Source: DASUKM01 sp036278735 (GTDB taxonomy: Bacteria > Acidobacteriota > Vicinamibacteria > Vicinamibacterales > 2-12-FULL-66-21). Taken from it: 64,000 nucleotides of DNA. The notes under the pieces are model-generated. The model worked only from the letters and a program-made list of their open reading frames with translations. It ran no database searches and was not told the origin of the DNA. The translations under genes were made by a program, and so were the position numbers. Position 1 is the first letter of the stretch. Each line of letters opens with the position of its first letter. The stretch is from positions 81,570-145,569 of the forward strand of contig DASUKM010000055.1 of assembly GCA_036278735.1 (NCBI GenBank), read 5' to 3'. Below, one piece after another: positions 16,744 through 25,542 of this stretch.

Positions 16744-19191
16744 CTACGGCGCCTTCGGGGTCGCGCGTTCGGGGTGCAGGTGCTCGCGGAAGAACGCATC
16801 GACGCGATGCCAGGCGTCGCGCACCACGAAGCTCCTGTCGAAATAATGGAACTCCCCGGGGTACATCATGAAGGTGAGCAGATCCCCCTTGCCCGCCTTC
16901 AGCATCGCGTCGACCAGGAGCGCCGATTCGATGAACGGCACGTTGACGTCGGCCGTCCCGGCCAGCACCAGCAGCGGATGCTGGATCTGGTCGACGTGCG
17001 CCATCGGATCCGCCTTGGCATAGACGTCGGGATGCTCCTCGGGGGTGCCGATCCGGCTCGTCGTCCAGCCGCCGTGATAGGGGTCCTCGTAATAGAGGTG
17101 ATAGTCGGTCACCCCCGCCACGTCCACCGCGGCCTGGAACCACGTCGGCTGCTGCGTCACCGCCAGCAGCGTAAAGAAGCCGCCGTAGCTCAGTCCCCAG
17201 ACGCCAACGCGGTCCGGATCGACGTAGCCGAGCGTCTTCAGGTACGTGTACGCCATGCGCGCGTCTTTGGCGTCGTTGCCGCCGACGTCCATGTACACGT
17301 CGTTCCGCCAGTCGCGGCCGTACCCGATGCTGCCGCGATAGTCCGGCGCGATGACGACGTAGCCTTGCTGCAGCAGGTACTGGTGGAACTCGTAATACAC
17401 CGCCTCGTTGCGATCGGTGTGCCAGCCGTCGTAGTTCTGGTTCACGCCGTCGGGATGGATCCACACGATGGCGGGATGCGCCCTGGTGCGATCGAGATGC
17501 TTCGGCACGAACAGCCAGGCCGGCACGGACTTGCCGTCCGGGCCCGGATAGTGCACGAGCTGCGGCGCGACGAAGATCGAATGATCGATGCTCGACGGCA
17601 TCGACGACGTCAAGCGCGTGGGGGTCGCGTGCGCCGCGGCATCGGCGACGTACAGGTCCGCCGAGTTCCGCGCGTCGGTATGCTGGAAGAGCAGGCGCCG
17701 GTCGCCGGGGGACCACTGCGGCGACGTGTTCGTCCCCTGTCCTGACGTCACGGTCGTGATCGTGGCCTGCGCGGGATCGTCGGTGAAGGTCGCGAACTGG
17801 ATCTGGCGATCGCCGGGCGCGTCGGCCGTGTTGGCGTCCCACGCGATGTGATGGCTGTCGTGAGACCAGACGGCGCGCCAGTGCTCGCCGCGCGCCTTCG
17901 TGATCGGCACCGGCTGCCCGCCCGAGGTGGGCATCACGTAGATCTCGTCCCAGCCGGTCTCGTCGGTCGTGAAGAGCAGCCAGCGATGGTCGGGCGAGAT
18001 CGCGGAGACGGTGGTGTTGACGGCGCTGAAGAACTTGTCTTCGGTCTCGCGGTGAAGCACCTTCGGCGCGCCGCCGTCGACGTCGACCGATTCGCTGGTG
18101 CGCGTCTTGTTGTCGTTCGACGCGCGCATCGAGAGCAGGTGCGTCGCGTCGAGCCAGTTCCCGCCGCCGCGGCCGAACCCGAATCCACGGCCGGCGCCTT
18201 CGGCCAGCGGTCGGGGCGCGCCGCCGGCCGCCGGCACCGCGAACGCGTCGCCGGCTTCCCTCGTGCGCTCCGTGCTGACGAAGACGATCTTGTTGCCGAT
18301 GTCGGGCGGCGAGGTGTAGTGCGGAATCACGCCGCCACCGGCGCCCGTGGTGTACGTGAGGGTGGCCCCATCGGGCGACCAGGAGACGCCGCCGAGCGGG
18401 CCGTTCGCTTTCACGATCGTCGCCTGCGTCCCGGCCGCGAGGTCGGCGACGACGAGGGCCGCCGAGACGTCGGCGGGGGCCGGACGGCCGCCGCGCGCAT
18501 CCGGCCCGATCGCACCGCGTCCACGTCCACGGCCGCGCCCACCGCCGCCGGTTTCGATCACGTAGGCCAGGCGCGCGCCGTCGGGCGACCAGCTGATTGA
18601 ACCGATCGACGCGCCGTCGACGTGCGCCACGTGCTGATCCCGCTTCGCCGCGACCTCGTGCACGATCAGATCGGCGCCGCGCGCGATGGAGGCGTCCGCG
18701 CTGCCGGAGGCCGGCGGCTCCGGCGCGCCTCTTCGGCCGCCGCGCCCGCGTCCGCCACCCTGACCCGTGATGAACGCCACGCGCGTCCCGTCCGGCGCCA
18801 GGGTAAAGCTCGCCGCGTGTTCGGCCGACGGCCAGGCCGTCTGCGGGGTACCGCCGGTCACCGGCACCGCGAGCAGGCCGCCGCCGCGCGGGAAGAAGAA
18901 CGTCTGGCCGTCATGGCTCCAGAAACCACCCGCGCCGGACTGGTCGTCGGGATAGTTCGTGAGCGCCACCGGCTGGCCGCTTCCATCAGCCGCCGCCACC
19001 CACACGTTGTTCACCCCCCCATCGTCATACGTGAACCAGACGTGGCGGCCGTCGGGCGTCCACTGGTGCCCGGACGGATGCTTGATCTGGACGAGTTGAT
19101 CGATGGTGAGCCGGGGCACCGGCGCCTGCGCCATCGCGAGCAGGGCGACGGCCGCGAGAGCACCGAACGAGAAGAATCTGCGCGCATGCAT
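16744..19191 (-). CDS. S9-family peptidase (dipeptidyl peptidase IV-like), secreted
   Basis: The predicted protein has 815 residues. A signal peptide (MHARRFFSFGALAAVALLAMA, split by position 22) is followed by a large WD40-like propeller with Gly/Arg-rich insertions, then a C-terminal alpha/beta-hydrolase domain. The catalytic triad is readable: Ser in GLSYGG, Asp in 'AGTADVNVP' and His in 'GEFHYFD'. Enzymes of this group release dipeptides or process short peptides in the periplasm or outside. It stands alone and is divergent from the P1 peptidase gene. The ATG at 19191 follows a TAGGGT box by five bases; a longer upstream frame is not supported. Confidence 0.92.
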   Translation of the reverse strand: MHARRFFSFGALAAVALLAMAQAPVPRLTIDQLVQIKHPSGHQWTPDGRHVWFTYDDGGVNNVWVAAADGSGQPVALTNYPDDQSGAGGFWSHDGQTFFFPRGGGLLAVPVTGGTPQTAWPSAEHAASFTLAPDGTRVAFITGQGGGRGRGGRRGAPEPPASGSADASIARGADLIVHEVAAKRDQHVAHVDGASIGSISWSPDGARLAYVIETGGGGRGRGRGRGAIGPDARGGRPAPADVSAALVVADLAAGTQATIVKANGPLGGVSWSPDGATLTYTTGAGGGVIPHYTSPPDIGNKIVFVSTERTREAGDAFAVPAAGGAPRPLAEGAGRGFGFGRGGGNWLDATHLLSMRASNDNKTRTSESVDVDGGAPKVLHRETEDKFFSAVNTTVSAISPDHRWLLFTTDETGWDEIYVMPTSGGQPVPITKARGEHWRAVWSHDSHHIAWDANTADAPGDRQIQFATFTDDPAQATITTVTSGQGTNTSPQWSPGDRRLLFQHTDARNSADLYVADAAAHATPTRLTSSMPSSIDHSIFVAPQLVHYPGPDGKSVPAWLFVPKHLDRTRAHPAIVWIHPDGVNQNYDGWHTDRNEAVYYEFHQYLLQQGYVVIAPDYRGSIGYGRDWRNDVYMDVGGNDAKDARMAYTYLKTLGYVDPDRVGVWGLSYGGFFTLLAVTQQPTWFQAAVDVAGVTDYHLYYEDPYHGGWTTSRIGTPEEHPDVYAKADPMAHVDQIQHPLLVLAGTADVNVPFIESALLVDAMLKAGKGDLLTFMMYPGEFHYFDRSFVVRDAWHRVDAFFREHLHPERATPKAP

Positions 19192-19236
19192 GCGACACCC
19201 TAATCCTTGTGCCGGAGCGACTTCAACAGGCTGGTC

Positions 19237-19256
19237 GTCAGGGCTGAAGCCCTGAC
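19237..19256. repeat. REP-like palindrome in the divergent spacer
   Basis: GTCAGGGCT and AGCCCTGAC form a perfect 9-bp stem around a 2-base centre. The other strand reads GGGCTTCAGCCC, the same architecture as the palindromes in the 31-bp tandem array at 54816-54932. It lies between the S9 and P1 peptidase genes. Confidence 0.55.
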
Positions 19257-19308
19257 CCACAAAGAGCGTGGATGGGCTGACGACCCGTCCTCGAACGGTG
19301 ACACATCT

Positions 19309-19332
19309 GCAAAGAACAAGATCTGACCCCGG
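19309..19332. repeat. Isolated 24-base arm of the GGGGTCAGATCTTG repeat family
   Basis: This stretch contains CAAGATCTGACCCCGG and matches the right arm of the inverted repeat at 55333-55416 over all 24 bases. Its end abuts the TATAAT box of the P1 peptidase gene directly. Confidence 0.7.
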
Positions 19333-19338
19333 TATAAT
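19333..19338 (+). promoter_or_regulatory. Perfect -10 box TATAAT, six bases before an ATG
   Basis: TATAATCG matches the -10 consensus exactly and ends six bases before the ATG at 19345. This implies transcription from the start codon (leaderless). The spacer and -35 region are made of repeat-arm sequence and no good -35 is seen. Confidence 0.6.
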
Positions 19339-19344
19339 CGCCGC

Positions 19345-20463
19345 ATGTGGCGCGCGATTGGTTTCGCGATGGTGCTCGCGGCGCTGGCCGCGTCCGGAGG
19401 ACAGCGGCCGCGTGCGCGGGATCTCGGCATCGCGCCAGGGCGGCTCGATCCGGGGCCGCTCAACGCCATCACCGATGTGACGGGCGTCAAGGTGGGACAG
19501 GTCACGATCGTCGAAGGCGAGACGGTGCGGACGGGCGTGACCGCGATCCTGCCGCATGGCGGCAACCTGTTCCAGGAGAAAGTGCCGGGCGCCGTGTTCG
19601 TCGGCAACGCGTTCGGCAAGCTGGCTGGCTCGACCCAGGTGACCGAGCTGGGCACGATCGAGACCCCCATCGTGCTCACGAACACGCTCTCGGTCGGGAC
19701 CGCGGTCGACGCGGTCGTGCGGTGGACGCTCGCGCAGCCCGGCAACGAACAGGTCCGATCGGTGAACGCGGTCGTCGGCGAGACGAACGACGGCACGCTC
19801 AACGACATCCGCGGCCTCCACGTCACGCGCGAGCACGTGATCGCGGCCATCGATGCCGCAAAGCCGGGGCCCGTCGCGGAAGGGGCGATCGGCGCCGGCA
19901 CGGGCACGATCGCCTTCGGCTGGAAGGGGGGCATCGGGACGTCGTCGCGCCGCGTGCGCGCCGGCGGCCGCGAGTGGACGGTCGGCGTGCTGGTGCAGAC
20001 GAACTATGGCGGCCGGCTCGTGATTGACGGCGTGCCGATCTGGAAGACCCTGAGCCCCGCGCGCCCGGGATCGCGCCAGCCGGCGCCGACGGCGGACGGT
20101 TCCTGCATGATCGTCGTCGCCACCGACGCCCCGCTCGACGCGCGCGATCTGAAGCGGCTCGCCGCGCGCGGCGTCTTCGCGCTCGCGCGCACCGGATCCA
20201 CGTACTCGAACGGCAGCGGCGACTTTGCCATCGCCTTCTCGACCGATCCGTCGCTCCGCGTCACGAACGCCTCCGGACCGCAGCCCCGGACGGTACTGCC
20301 GACCGACGATGTGTCTCCGCTGTTCGAGGCGGTGCTCGACGCGACGGAGGAGGCGGTCGACAATTCCCTGCTGCAAGCCACCGACGTGACCGCCAACGGC
20401 CGCACGATCCGCGCGCTCCCGATCGAAGCGGTGAAGGCGCTGCTGAAACAGTACGGACGCTGA
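19345..20463 (+). CDS. P1-family aminopeptidase (DmpA/BapA-like, self-processing)
   Basis: This 372-residue member of the DmpA/BapA N-terminal-nucleophile aminopeptidases acts on short or beta-/D-amino-acid peptides. The family autocleaves before a Ser; here that is S253 in ADGSCMIVVATDAP, giving a 252-residue alpha and a 120-residue beta chain. The features 'DVTGVKVGQVTI', 'GNAFGKLAGSTQV' and 'VGETNDGTLNDIRG' are family-typical. A short N-terminal hydrophobic segment suggests export. There is no ribosome-binding site, and the start codon follows a TATAAT box by six bases. Confidence 0.92.
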   Translation: MWRAIGFAMVLAALAASGGQRPRARDLGIAPGRLDPGPLNAITDVTGVKVGQVTIVEGETVRTGVTAILPHGGNLFQEKVPGAVFVGNAFGKLAGSTQVTELGTIETPIVLTNTLSVGTAVDAVVRWTLAQPGNEQVRSVNAVVGETNDGTLNDIRGLHVTREHVIAAIDAAKPGPVAEGAIGAGTGTIAFGWKGGIGTSSRRVRAGGREWTVGVLVQTNYGGRLVIDGVPIWKTLSPARPGSRQPAPTADGSCMIVVATDAPLDARDLKRLAARGVFALARTGSTYSNGSGDFAIAFSTDPSLRVTNASGPQPRTVLPTDDVSPLFEAVLDATEEAVDNSLLQATDVTANGRTIRALPIEAVKALLKQYGR

Positions 20464-20506
20464 TCCCTCGATCCAGGCCTCTGCTAGGATGAGCGGAGGG
20501 GGCCGC

Positions 20507-21961
20507 ATGACACGTCTCGCGCTGCTCAGTTGCCTCGTGATCGCGGTCGCCGCCGCCGGGCCGTCATCTTTTTCTGCGGCAGCCGGCGCCGCGACAACGA
20601 CAGCGCGCGCAGCGCCCGCCGGACACGACTGGACGCAGTTTGGCGGCGATGCCGAACGCTCCAGCGCATCGGACGTACCCACCGGCATCGACGCCCGCAA
20701 CGTGGCGTCACTCCAGAAGCAAACCGTCGAGATCGACGGCACGGTCGACGCCTCGGCGATCTACCTGCACGGCGTGCAGGTGCGCGGCGGCACGCACGAC
20801 ACCCTGTTCGTGACGACGACCTATGGAAAAACCCTCGCGATCGATGCGGCCGATGGCAAGGTGCTCTGGGAGTACACGCCGCCGCAGTACTCGTCGTGGG
20901 CCGGGTCGCGCCAGATCACCAACGCCACGCCGATCGCCGATCCCGGCCGGCAGTTCGTCTACGCCGCCTCTCCTGACGGCCACGTGCAGAAGCTCGCCGT
21001 CTCGGACGGCCACGCGCTGTGGAGCACGGCGATCACGAAGCTGCCGCAGCGCGAGAAGATCGCGTCCCCCCTCAACGAATTCAAGGGACACATCGTCGCG
21101 GTAACCGGCGGGTACATCGGCGACCAGCCGCCCTACCAGGGACACGTCGCCATCCTCGACGCGAACAGCGGCCGGATCCTCCACGTCTGGAATTCGCTCT
21201 GCAGCGATCGCGCCGAGCTGATCGATCCCAAATCGTGTCCGGAAAGCGATTCCGCCATCTGGGGACGCGCCGGTGCCGTGATCGATTCGCAGACCGGCCA
21301 CGTCTTCGTGGCGACGGGCAACGCGCGATGGGATGGCCGGACGTACTGGGGCGATGCCGTGGTGGAGCTGGATCAGGATGCCACCCGGATGCTCGCCAAC
21401 TACACGCCGCAGAACACGAGCGAGCTGAACGAGCGCGATGCGGATCTGGGGTCGACGTCCCCCGTGCTGCTCGACCCCCGGACGATCGCCCAGGGGGGCA
21501 AGGACGGGCAGATTCGCGTGCTCAGCCTGGAGAAGATCGCGGGTACGGCGCCGCATCAGGGCGGCGAACAGCAGACAGTGTCGACCCCTTCCGGCACCGA
21601 CCTGTTCACCGCGCCGGCGGTCTGGCGCACGAAGGGCACCACGTGGATGTTCGCCGCCGACAACGGCGGCACTGCCGCCTGGACGTTTGCCGGCGGCCGT
21701 CTCTCGCCGAAATGGCACAACGACCACTCCGGCACGAGTCCCCTGGTCGCCGGCGGCCTGCTGTACGTCTACGATCAGCGGGGCGGCGGCTTGCGCGTCT
21801 ACGAGCCCGCGACCGGACGCCAGCTCGCCGCGCTCGCCTGCGGCGAGGGCCATTGGAACAGCCCGATGGTCGCCGACGGCCGCATCATCCTGCCCGAAGG
21901 CAACGCAAACTCCCACGACATGAGCGGAGTGCTCGATATCTGGCGAGTCAGTCGCCAGTAA
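20507..21961 (+). CDS. PQQ-binding-like beta-propeller protein, secreted
   Basis: The protein has 484 residues, with a signal peptide ending near the Ala/Thr-rich region (residue 30-40). Propeller blades follow that resemble PQQ-dependent dehydrogenase repeats: 'DWTQFGGDAERSSAS', 'LAIDAADGKVLWEYTPPQ', 'YAASPDGHVQKLAVSDGHAL' and 'GLLYVYDQRGGGLRVYEPAT'. Whether it binds PQQ or is only a structural propeller (as in BamB-like proteins) cannot be told; no calcium or PQQ ligand set is clear. GGAGGGGG five bases upstream fixes the ATG at 20507 rather than the in-frame ATG at 20489. Confidence 0.85.
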   Translation: MTRLALLSCLVIAVAAAGPSSFSAAAGAATTTARAAPAGHDWTQFGGDAERSSASDVPTGIDARNVASLQKQTVEIDGTVDASAIYLHGVQVRGGTHDTLFVTTTYGKTLAIDAADGKVLWEYTPPQYSSWAGSRQITNATPIADPGRQFVYAASPDGHVQKLAVSDGHALWSTAITKLPQREKIASPLNEFKGHIVAVTGGYIGDQPPYQGHVAILDANSGRILHVWNSLCSDRAELIDPKSCPESDSAIWGRAGAVIDSQTGHVFVATGNARWDGRTYWGDAVVELDQDATRMLANYTPQNTSELNERDADLGSTSPVLLDPRTIAQGGKDGQIRVLSLEKIAGTAPHQGGEQQTVSTPSGTDLFTAPAVWRTKGTTWMFAADNGGTAAWTFAGGRLSPKWHNDHSGTSPLVAGGLLYVYDQRGGGLRVYEPATGRQLAALACGEGHWNSPMVADGRIILPEGNANSHDMSGVLDIWRVSRQ

Positions 21962-21964
21962 CCA

Positions 21965-22010
21965 GTTCTCGGGTTCTCGGGTTCTCGGGTTCTCGGGTTC
22001 TCGGGTTCTC
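21965..22010. repeat. Tandem octamer repeat GTTCTCGG, about six copies
   Basis: Starting at 21965 the 8-base word GTTCTCGG is repeated five times perfectly, with a partial sixth. It is the only one of the simple repeat blocks here with an 8-base period. It starts four bases after the propeller gene's stop. Confidence 0.85.
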
Positions 22011-22111
22011 GCCACTCTTGTAATCGACGTACGAGAATGGTCAGCGGCCAGACTCCGAGCGCTGTTGCCGCCGCTCGGCCGCCGCGGCCATTCGGTTCGT
22101 CGCTACCGGCG

Positions 22112-22307
22112 ACTGGTAACTGGCGACTGGTAACTGGTAACTGGTAACTGGCGACTGGTAACTGGCCACTGGTAACTGGCGACTGGTAACTGGCCACTGG
22201 TAACTGGCCACTGGTAACTGGCCACTGGTAACTGGCCACTGGTAACTGGCCACTGGTAACTGGCCACTGGTAACTGGCCACTGGTAACTGGCCGCTGGTA
22301 ACTGGCT
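22112..22307. repeat. Heptamer tandem repeat, about 28 copies, CTGGTAA alternating with CTGGCCA/CTGGCGA
   Basis: The unit CTGGNNA repeats without a break for about 196 bp. Over most of its length CTGGTAA alternates strictly with CTGGCCA, giving a 14-base higher-order unit. With the octamer block it fills most of the 431-bp spacer 21962-22392. The remaining bases (22011-22111 and 22308-22392) show nothing recognisable. Because 7 is not a multiple of 3, all frames through the block are open and code for meaningless heptapeptide repeats. Confidence 0.92.
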
Positions 22308-22392
22308 CCCGGCTACTGTTGACTGCTCCTCCGGCACGTGATTTGCGGCACGCGCTCGTCATCGCGGACGATCGTCGGGCGCACCCGAATCC

Positions 22393-23826
22393 ATGCAGCA
22401 GGACGTCCACACCGCAGCCTGGCTCGACTTCGATCGAACCATCACCGTCGTCGTGTTCCTCGTCGTGCTGGCGTCGGCCTGCCTCATGCCGATCCAGAGC
22501 GACACGTGGTGGCATCTGCGCGCCGGGCACGACATGTGGCGCAGCCACGCGATCCTGCTGCGCGACACCTTTTCTTATACGGCGCGCGGCGACTACTGGC
22601 CGAACCACGAGTGGCTGAGCGAAATCCTGTTCTTCGCGACATATCGCGCGGCCGGCCTGCCGGGCCTGACCGCCCTCGCCGCGGTCGCGGTCACGGCGGC
22701 GATCGCGCTGTCGTGGGCCCTCATGCGCGGACCCGTGCTCGCGCGCGTTCTGCTGCTGGCCATCGCGGTGCCGTCCATCGTGCCGGTCTGGACGGTCAGG
22801 CCTCACGTGTTCACGCTCGTGCTCTTCCTGGCGGCCTTCCACCTGATCCTGCGCGCACGGTTCTGGCCCGTCCCGATCCTGTTCGCCCTCTGGGCCAATC
22901 TGCACGGTGGGGTCGCGATCGGATTCGTCGTGCTCGGCGGCGCCGCGGCGGCGGATGTGTGGGTGAACGGCTGGTCGCGGCTCGGCCGATGGATGCTGCT
23001 GATCCCGGCATGCCTGGCCGCGACGCTCGTGACGCCGCTCGGTATCCACCTGTGGACGGCGATCGAGGCGTCGGTCCGCAAGTCGGCCGCGATCGGCGTA
23101 TCGGAATATGCGGCGGCCTCCTTCGGCTGGTCCGATGGGGCGTTCTGGGTCCTGGCAAGCGCGCTGGTGCTGCTCGCCGTCGCTCGACGGCAATCGATCC
23201 GAACAGAGGCGGCGCTCGTCTTCGTGTCGTTCGCCTTGCTGCCCTTCGCCGTCCGGTACGCCCGCAATATCCCCCTGTTCCTGCTGGTCGCCGTTCCCAC
23301 CGTCAGCCGTCTCTTGCCGCCGCGGCTGCTGCAGCGCCGGGGCAGCCGGCGCGATCGTCCCACGGTCAACGCGTCGCTGCTGGCAACAGTCGCGACCGCC
23401 TGCGTCGCCCTCGTCGCCGTGTCCTGGAGCGCGCCTGTCGCGCGCCTGCAGTGGCGTCCCGTGTCGGACACGATCGCCGGCGCCATCGACACCTGCCCGG
23501 GCCCGCTGTACAACCGGTTCGACGACGGCGGCTACGTGATCTGGTTTGCGCCGGCCGTCCCGGTGTTCGTGGACAATCGGCAGGATCCGTATCCGCTCGA
23601 CTTCCTGCAGGCGCACCTGCACGCCGAACGGAGCGGCCGCTACGAACAGGTTTTTCGGCAGTACGGGATCCGCTGTGCCTTTCTGCCGCCCACGTCGCCA
23701 ACCGCCGAACGCCTGGTGGCGGCGGGGTGGCGTGTGCGCGCGTCGGATGCGCGCTGGGAGGTCCTCGAACGATCGACGGACGACATCGACGCGACCGCCG
23801 CCGCATCCGAGGCCAAGGACAGATAA
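22393..23826 (+). CDS. Polytopic membrane protein, GT-C glycosyltransferase-like
   Basis: The protein has 477 residues and about nine to eleven hydrophobic helices. After TM1, the first outer loop carries 'PIQSDTWWHLRAGHDMW' and then 'NHEWLSEILFF'. This acidic, aromatic loop-1 pattern resembles GT-C glycosyltransferases that use lipid-phosphate sugars. A C-terminal soluble part of about 110 residues contains 'LYNRFDDGGYVIWF'. The assignment rests on topology and the loop motif only; it could be another polytopic family. No cell-envelope glycosylation genes are adjacent. Confidence 0.65.
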   Translation: MQQDVHTAAWLDFDRTITVVVFLVVLASACLMPIQSDTWWHLRAGHDMWRSHAILLRDTFSYTARGDYWPNHEWLSEILFFATYRAAGLPGLTALAAVAVTAAIALSWALMRGPVLARVLLLAIAVPSIVPVWTVRPHVFTLVLFLAAFHLILRARFWPVPILFALWANLHGGVAIGFVVLGGAAAADVWVNGWSRLGRWMLLIPACLAATLVTPLGIHLWTAIEASVRKSAAIGVSEYAAASFGWSDGAFWVLASALVLLAVARRQSIRTEAALVFVSFALLPFAVRYARNIPLFLLVAVPTVSRLLPPRLLQRRGSRRDRPTVNASLLATVATACVALVAVSWSAPVARLQWRPVSDTIAGAIDTCPGPLYNRFDDGGYVIWFAPAVPVFVDNRQDPYPLDFLQAHLHAERSGRYEQVFRQYGIRCAFLPPTSPTAERLVAAGWRVRASDARWEVLERSTDDIDATAAASEAKDR

Positions 23827-23863
23827 CCGGCGCCCCGCGACGCCGATCGATTGGGGCGGGGGT

Positions 23864-24613
23864 TCATTCCCAGCGGAACACGCGCGCCGACAGCGCCGTG
23901 CACGCCGCAAACACCAGCACGAGGACGCCGACGTCGGTCGCGTGCGCCAGCCAGCCGTCGCCCTGCCAGATGCCGCGCAGCAGCGAGGCCGCGTACGTCA
24001 ACGGCAGCAGCCGCGCGATCCGGGCGAGGGGCGGCGGCATGACGGACACGGGCACGAACAGGCCCGACAAGCCGAGCATCGGATACAGGATGGCCGTCCC
24101 GATGGGCTGCGCGAACCGCGCCGTCGGGACGATGCTGGCGATCAGGAACCCGAGCGACAGGATCGTGAACGTCGTGAAGAGCAGCGCGATCGTGAAGCTG
24201 AAGATCGGCACGTCGGCCGGGATCGGATAGAACCGTCGCCCGGCGAGAATCATCAGGACCAGCGTGATCGCCGTGAACAGCAGCTTGACGGCCACGTGCG
24301 CCGCGAGGATCGTCTGCGGCCGCAGCGGCGTCGCCCGGAGCCGCTTCAGGATGCCGGCGTCGCGGTAGAGCGCGACGATCGTGATGAGCGACAGCACGGC
24401 CCCGAGCGCAATCAGCATCGCGCCAAGCGCCGGCACTTCGGCCGCGAACTCGGGCGCGCGCCGCGACGCCCCCGCCCGTCCGCCCAGCGCGCGTCCGAGC
24501 ACGATGAACACGAACACCGGCACCCCGACGCTCCCCACGACGCCCAGCGGCTCGCGGACGAAGATCTTGATCTCGACCCAGGTGAGCTTCCAGAAGCCAC
24601 GCAGCATAGGCAT
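23864..24613 (-). CDS. ABC-2 type transporter permease
   Basis: This 249-residue membrane subunit of an exporter has six hydrophobic segments and the ABC-2 pattern: an N-terminal amphipathic region 'FWKLTWVEIKIFVREPLGVV', a cytoplasmic loop 'RDAGILKRLRATPL', and 'LGLSGLFVPVSVMPP' before the last helices. The start ATG overlaps the ATPase stop by one base (TGATG at 24611-24615), so the two are translationally coupled. The substrate is unknown; drug or polysaccharide export is typical of the class. Confidence 0.92.
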   Translation of the reverse strand: MPMLRGFWKLTWVEIKIFVREPLGVVGSVGVPVFVFIVLGRALGGRAGASRRAPEFAAEVPALGAMLIALGAVLSLITIVALYRDAGILKRLRATPLRPQTILAAHVAVKLLFTAITLVLMILAGRRFYPIPADVPIFSFTIALLFTTFTILSLGFLIASIVPTARFAQPIGTAILYPMLGLSGLFVPVSVMPPPLARIARLLPLTYAASLLRGIWQGDGWLAHATDVGVLVLVFAACTALSARVFRWE

Positions 24614-25542
24614 CAGTCCCGAATCGAATGCCCCGTGACCTCGAGGAACATGTCCTCGAGGCTCGGCACGATCGTCCGAAAGTCGGTCACCCGCACGTGC
24701 CGCTCCGACAGGCACGCGATCACGTCGGCCACCAGATCGTCCCCGCGTCCGCGGATGGTGAACCGCGTGCCGTCGCGCGTGACGCTGTCGGCGTGCGGAA
24801 TCGACGCCAGCCACCGCTCCGCCGACGGATCCTCGGTCGCGAGCAGGATGGTCCGCTCCGGACAGTGACGCGCGACGAGGTCGGCCGGGGTGCCGATGTC
24901 GACGATGCGCCCGTGGTCGATCACCGCGACGCGATCGCACAGCCGCTCGGCTTCCTCCATCAGGTGGGTCGTGAGCACGACCGTCTTGCCGCGATCGCGG
25001 ATGCCGCGCACGAGATCCCAGATCGCATGCCGCGCCTGCGGGTCGAGCCCCGTCGTCAACTCGTCGAGGAACACCAGCTCCGGGTCGTTGATGAGCGCGA
25101 GCGCGATGAAGAGCCGCTGCTTCTGGCCGCCCGAGAGCGTCATGAACCAGGCCTGGCGCTTGTCCTCGAGGCCGAGTTGCTGGAGCAGCCGCCTGCCGTC
25201 GACGGGCCGGCGGTACAGCGAAGCCCAGAGGTCGATCGCCTCCCAGACTTTGATGCGCTTCTGCAGCTGCGCTTCCTGCAACTGCACGCCGACGCGCCCC
25301 TGGAGCCTGGCGGCGTGTCGCGCCGGGTCGAACCCCAGGACGGTGATGCGGCCGGCATCCGGCCGGCGCAGCCCTTCCACGCACTCGAGGGTCGTCGTCT
25401 TGCCGGCGCCGTTGGGGCCGATGAGCCCGAAGATTTCCCCCACGCCCACGTCGAAGGAGACGTCGGCCACCGCGACGACCCGGCCGTAGGTCTTGCGCAG
25501 CCCCGCCACGCGCACCACCGGCGGTCGCGAGGCCTCCCTCAA
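24613..25542 (-). CDS. ABC-2 type transporter ATP-binding protein
   Basis: This is the ATPase subunit of the exporter. Walker A is GPNGAGKTT, the signature is LSGGQKQRL, and the Walker B/D-loop reads 'LVFLDELTTGLDPQARHAI'; the H-loop His is in 'VVLTTHLMEEAERL'. The C-terminal 90 residues form the accessory domain seen in DrrA-like ATPases. The proposed start is a TTG at 25542 that overlaps the preceding gene's TGA; a GTG at 25572 would add ten residues. The three genes 25961-23864 form a compact leftward operon. Confidence 0.93.
   Translation of the reverse strand: MREASRPPVVRVAGLRKTYGRVVAVADVSFDVGVGEIFGLIGPNGAGKTTTLECVEGLRRPDAGRITVLGFDPARHAARLQGRVGVQLQEAQLQKRIKVWEAIDLWASLYRRPVDGRRLLQQLGLEDKRQAWFMTLSGGQKQRLFIALALINDPELVFLDELTTGLDPQARHAIWDLVRGIRDRGKTVVLTTHLMEEAERLCDRVAVIDHGRIVDIGTPADLVARHCPERTILLATEDPSAERWLASIPHADSVTRDGTRFTIRGRGDDLVADVIACLSERHVRVTDFRTIVPSLEDMFLEVTGHSIRD

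Noticed and set aside
22041..22337. Open frame encoding repeated PVTSGQLPVASYQW-type heptapeptides
   Set aside because: It arises from the 7-base DNA repeat, which is open in every frame. No start signals, and the peptide simply reads the repeat.
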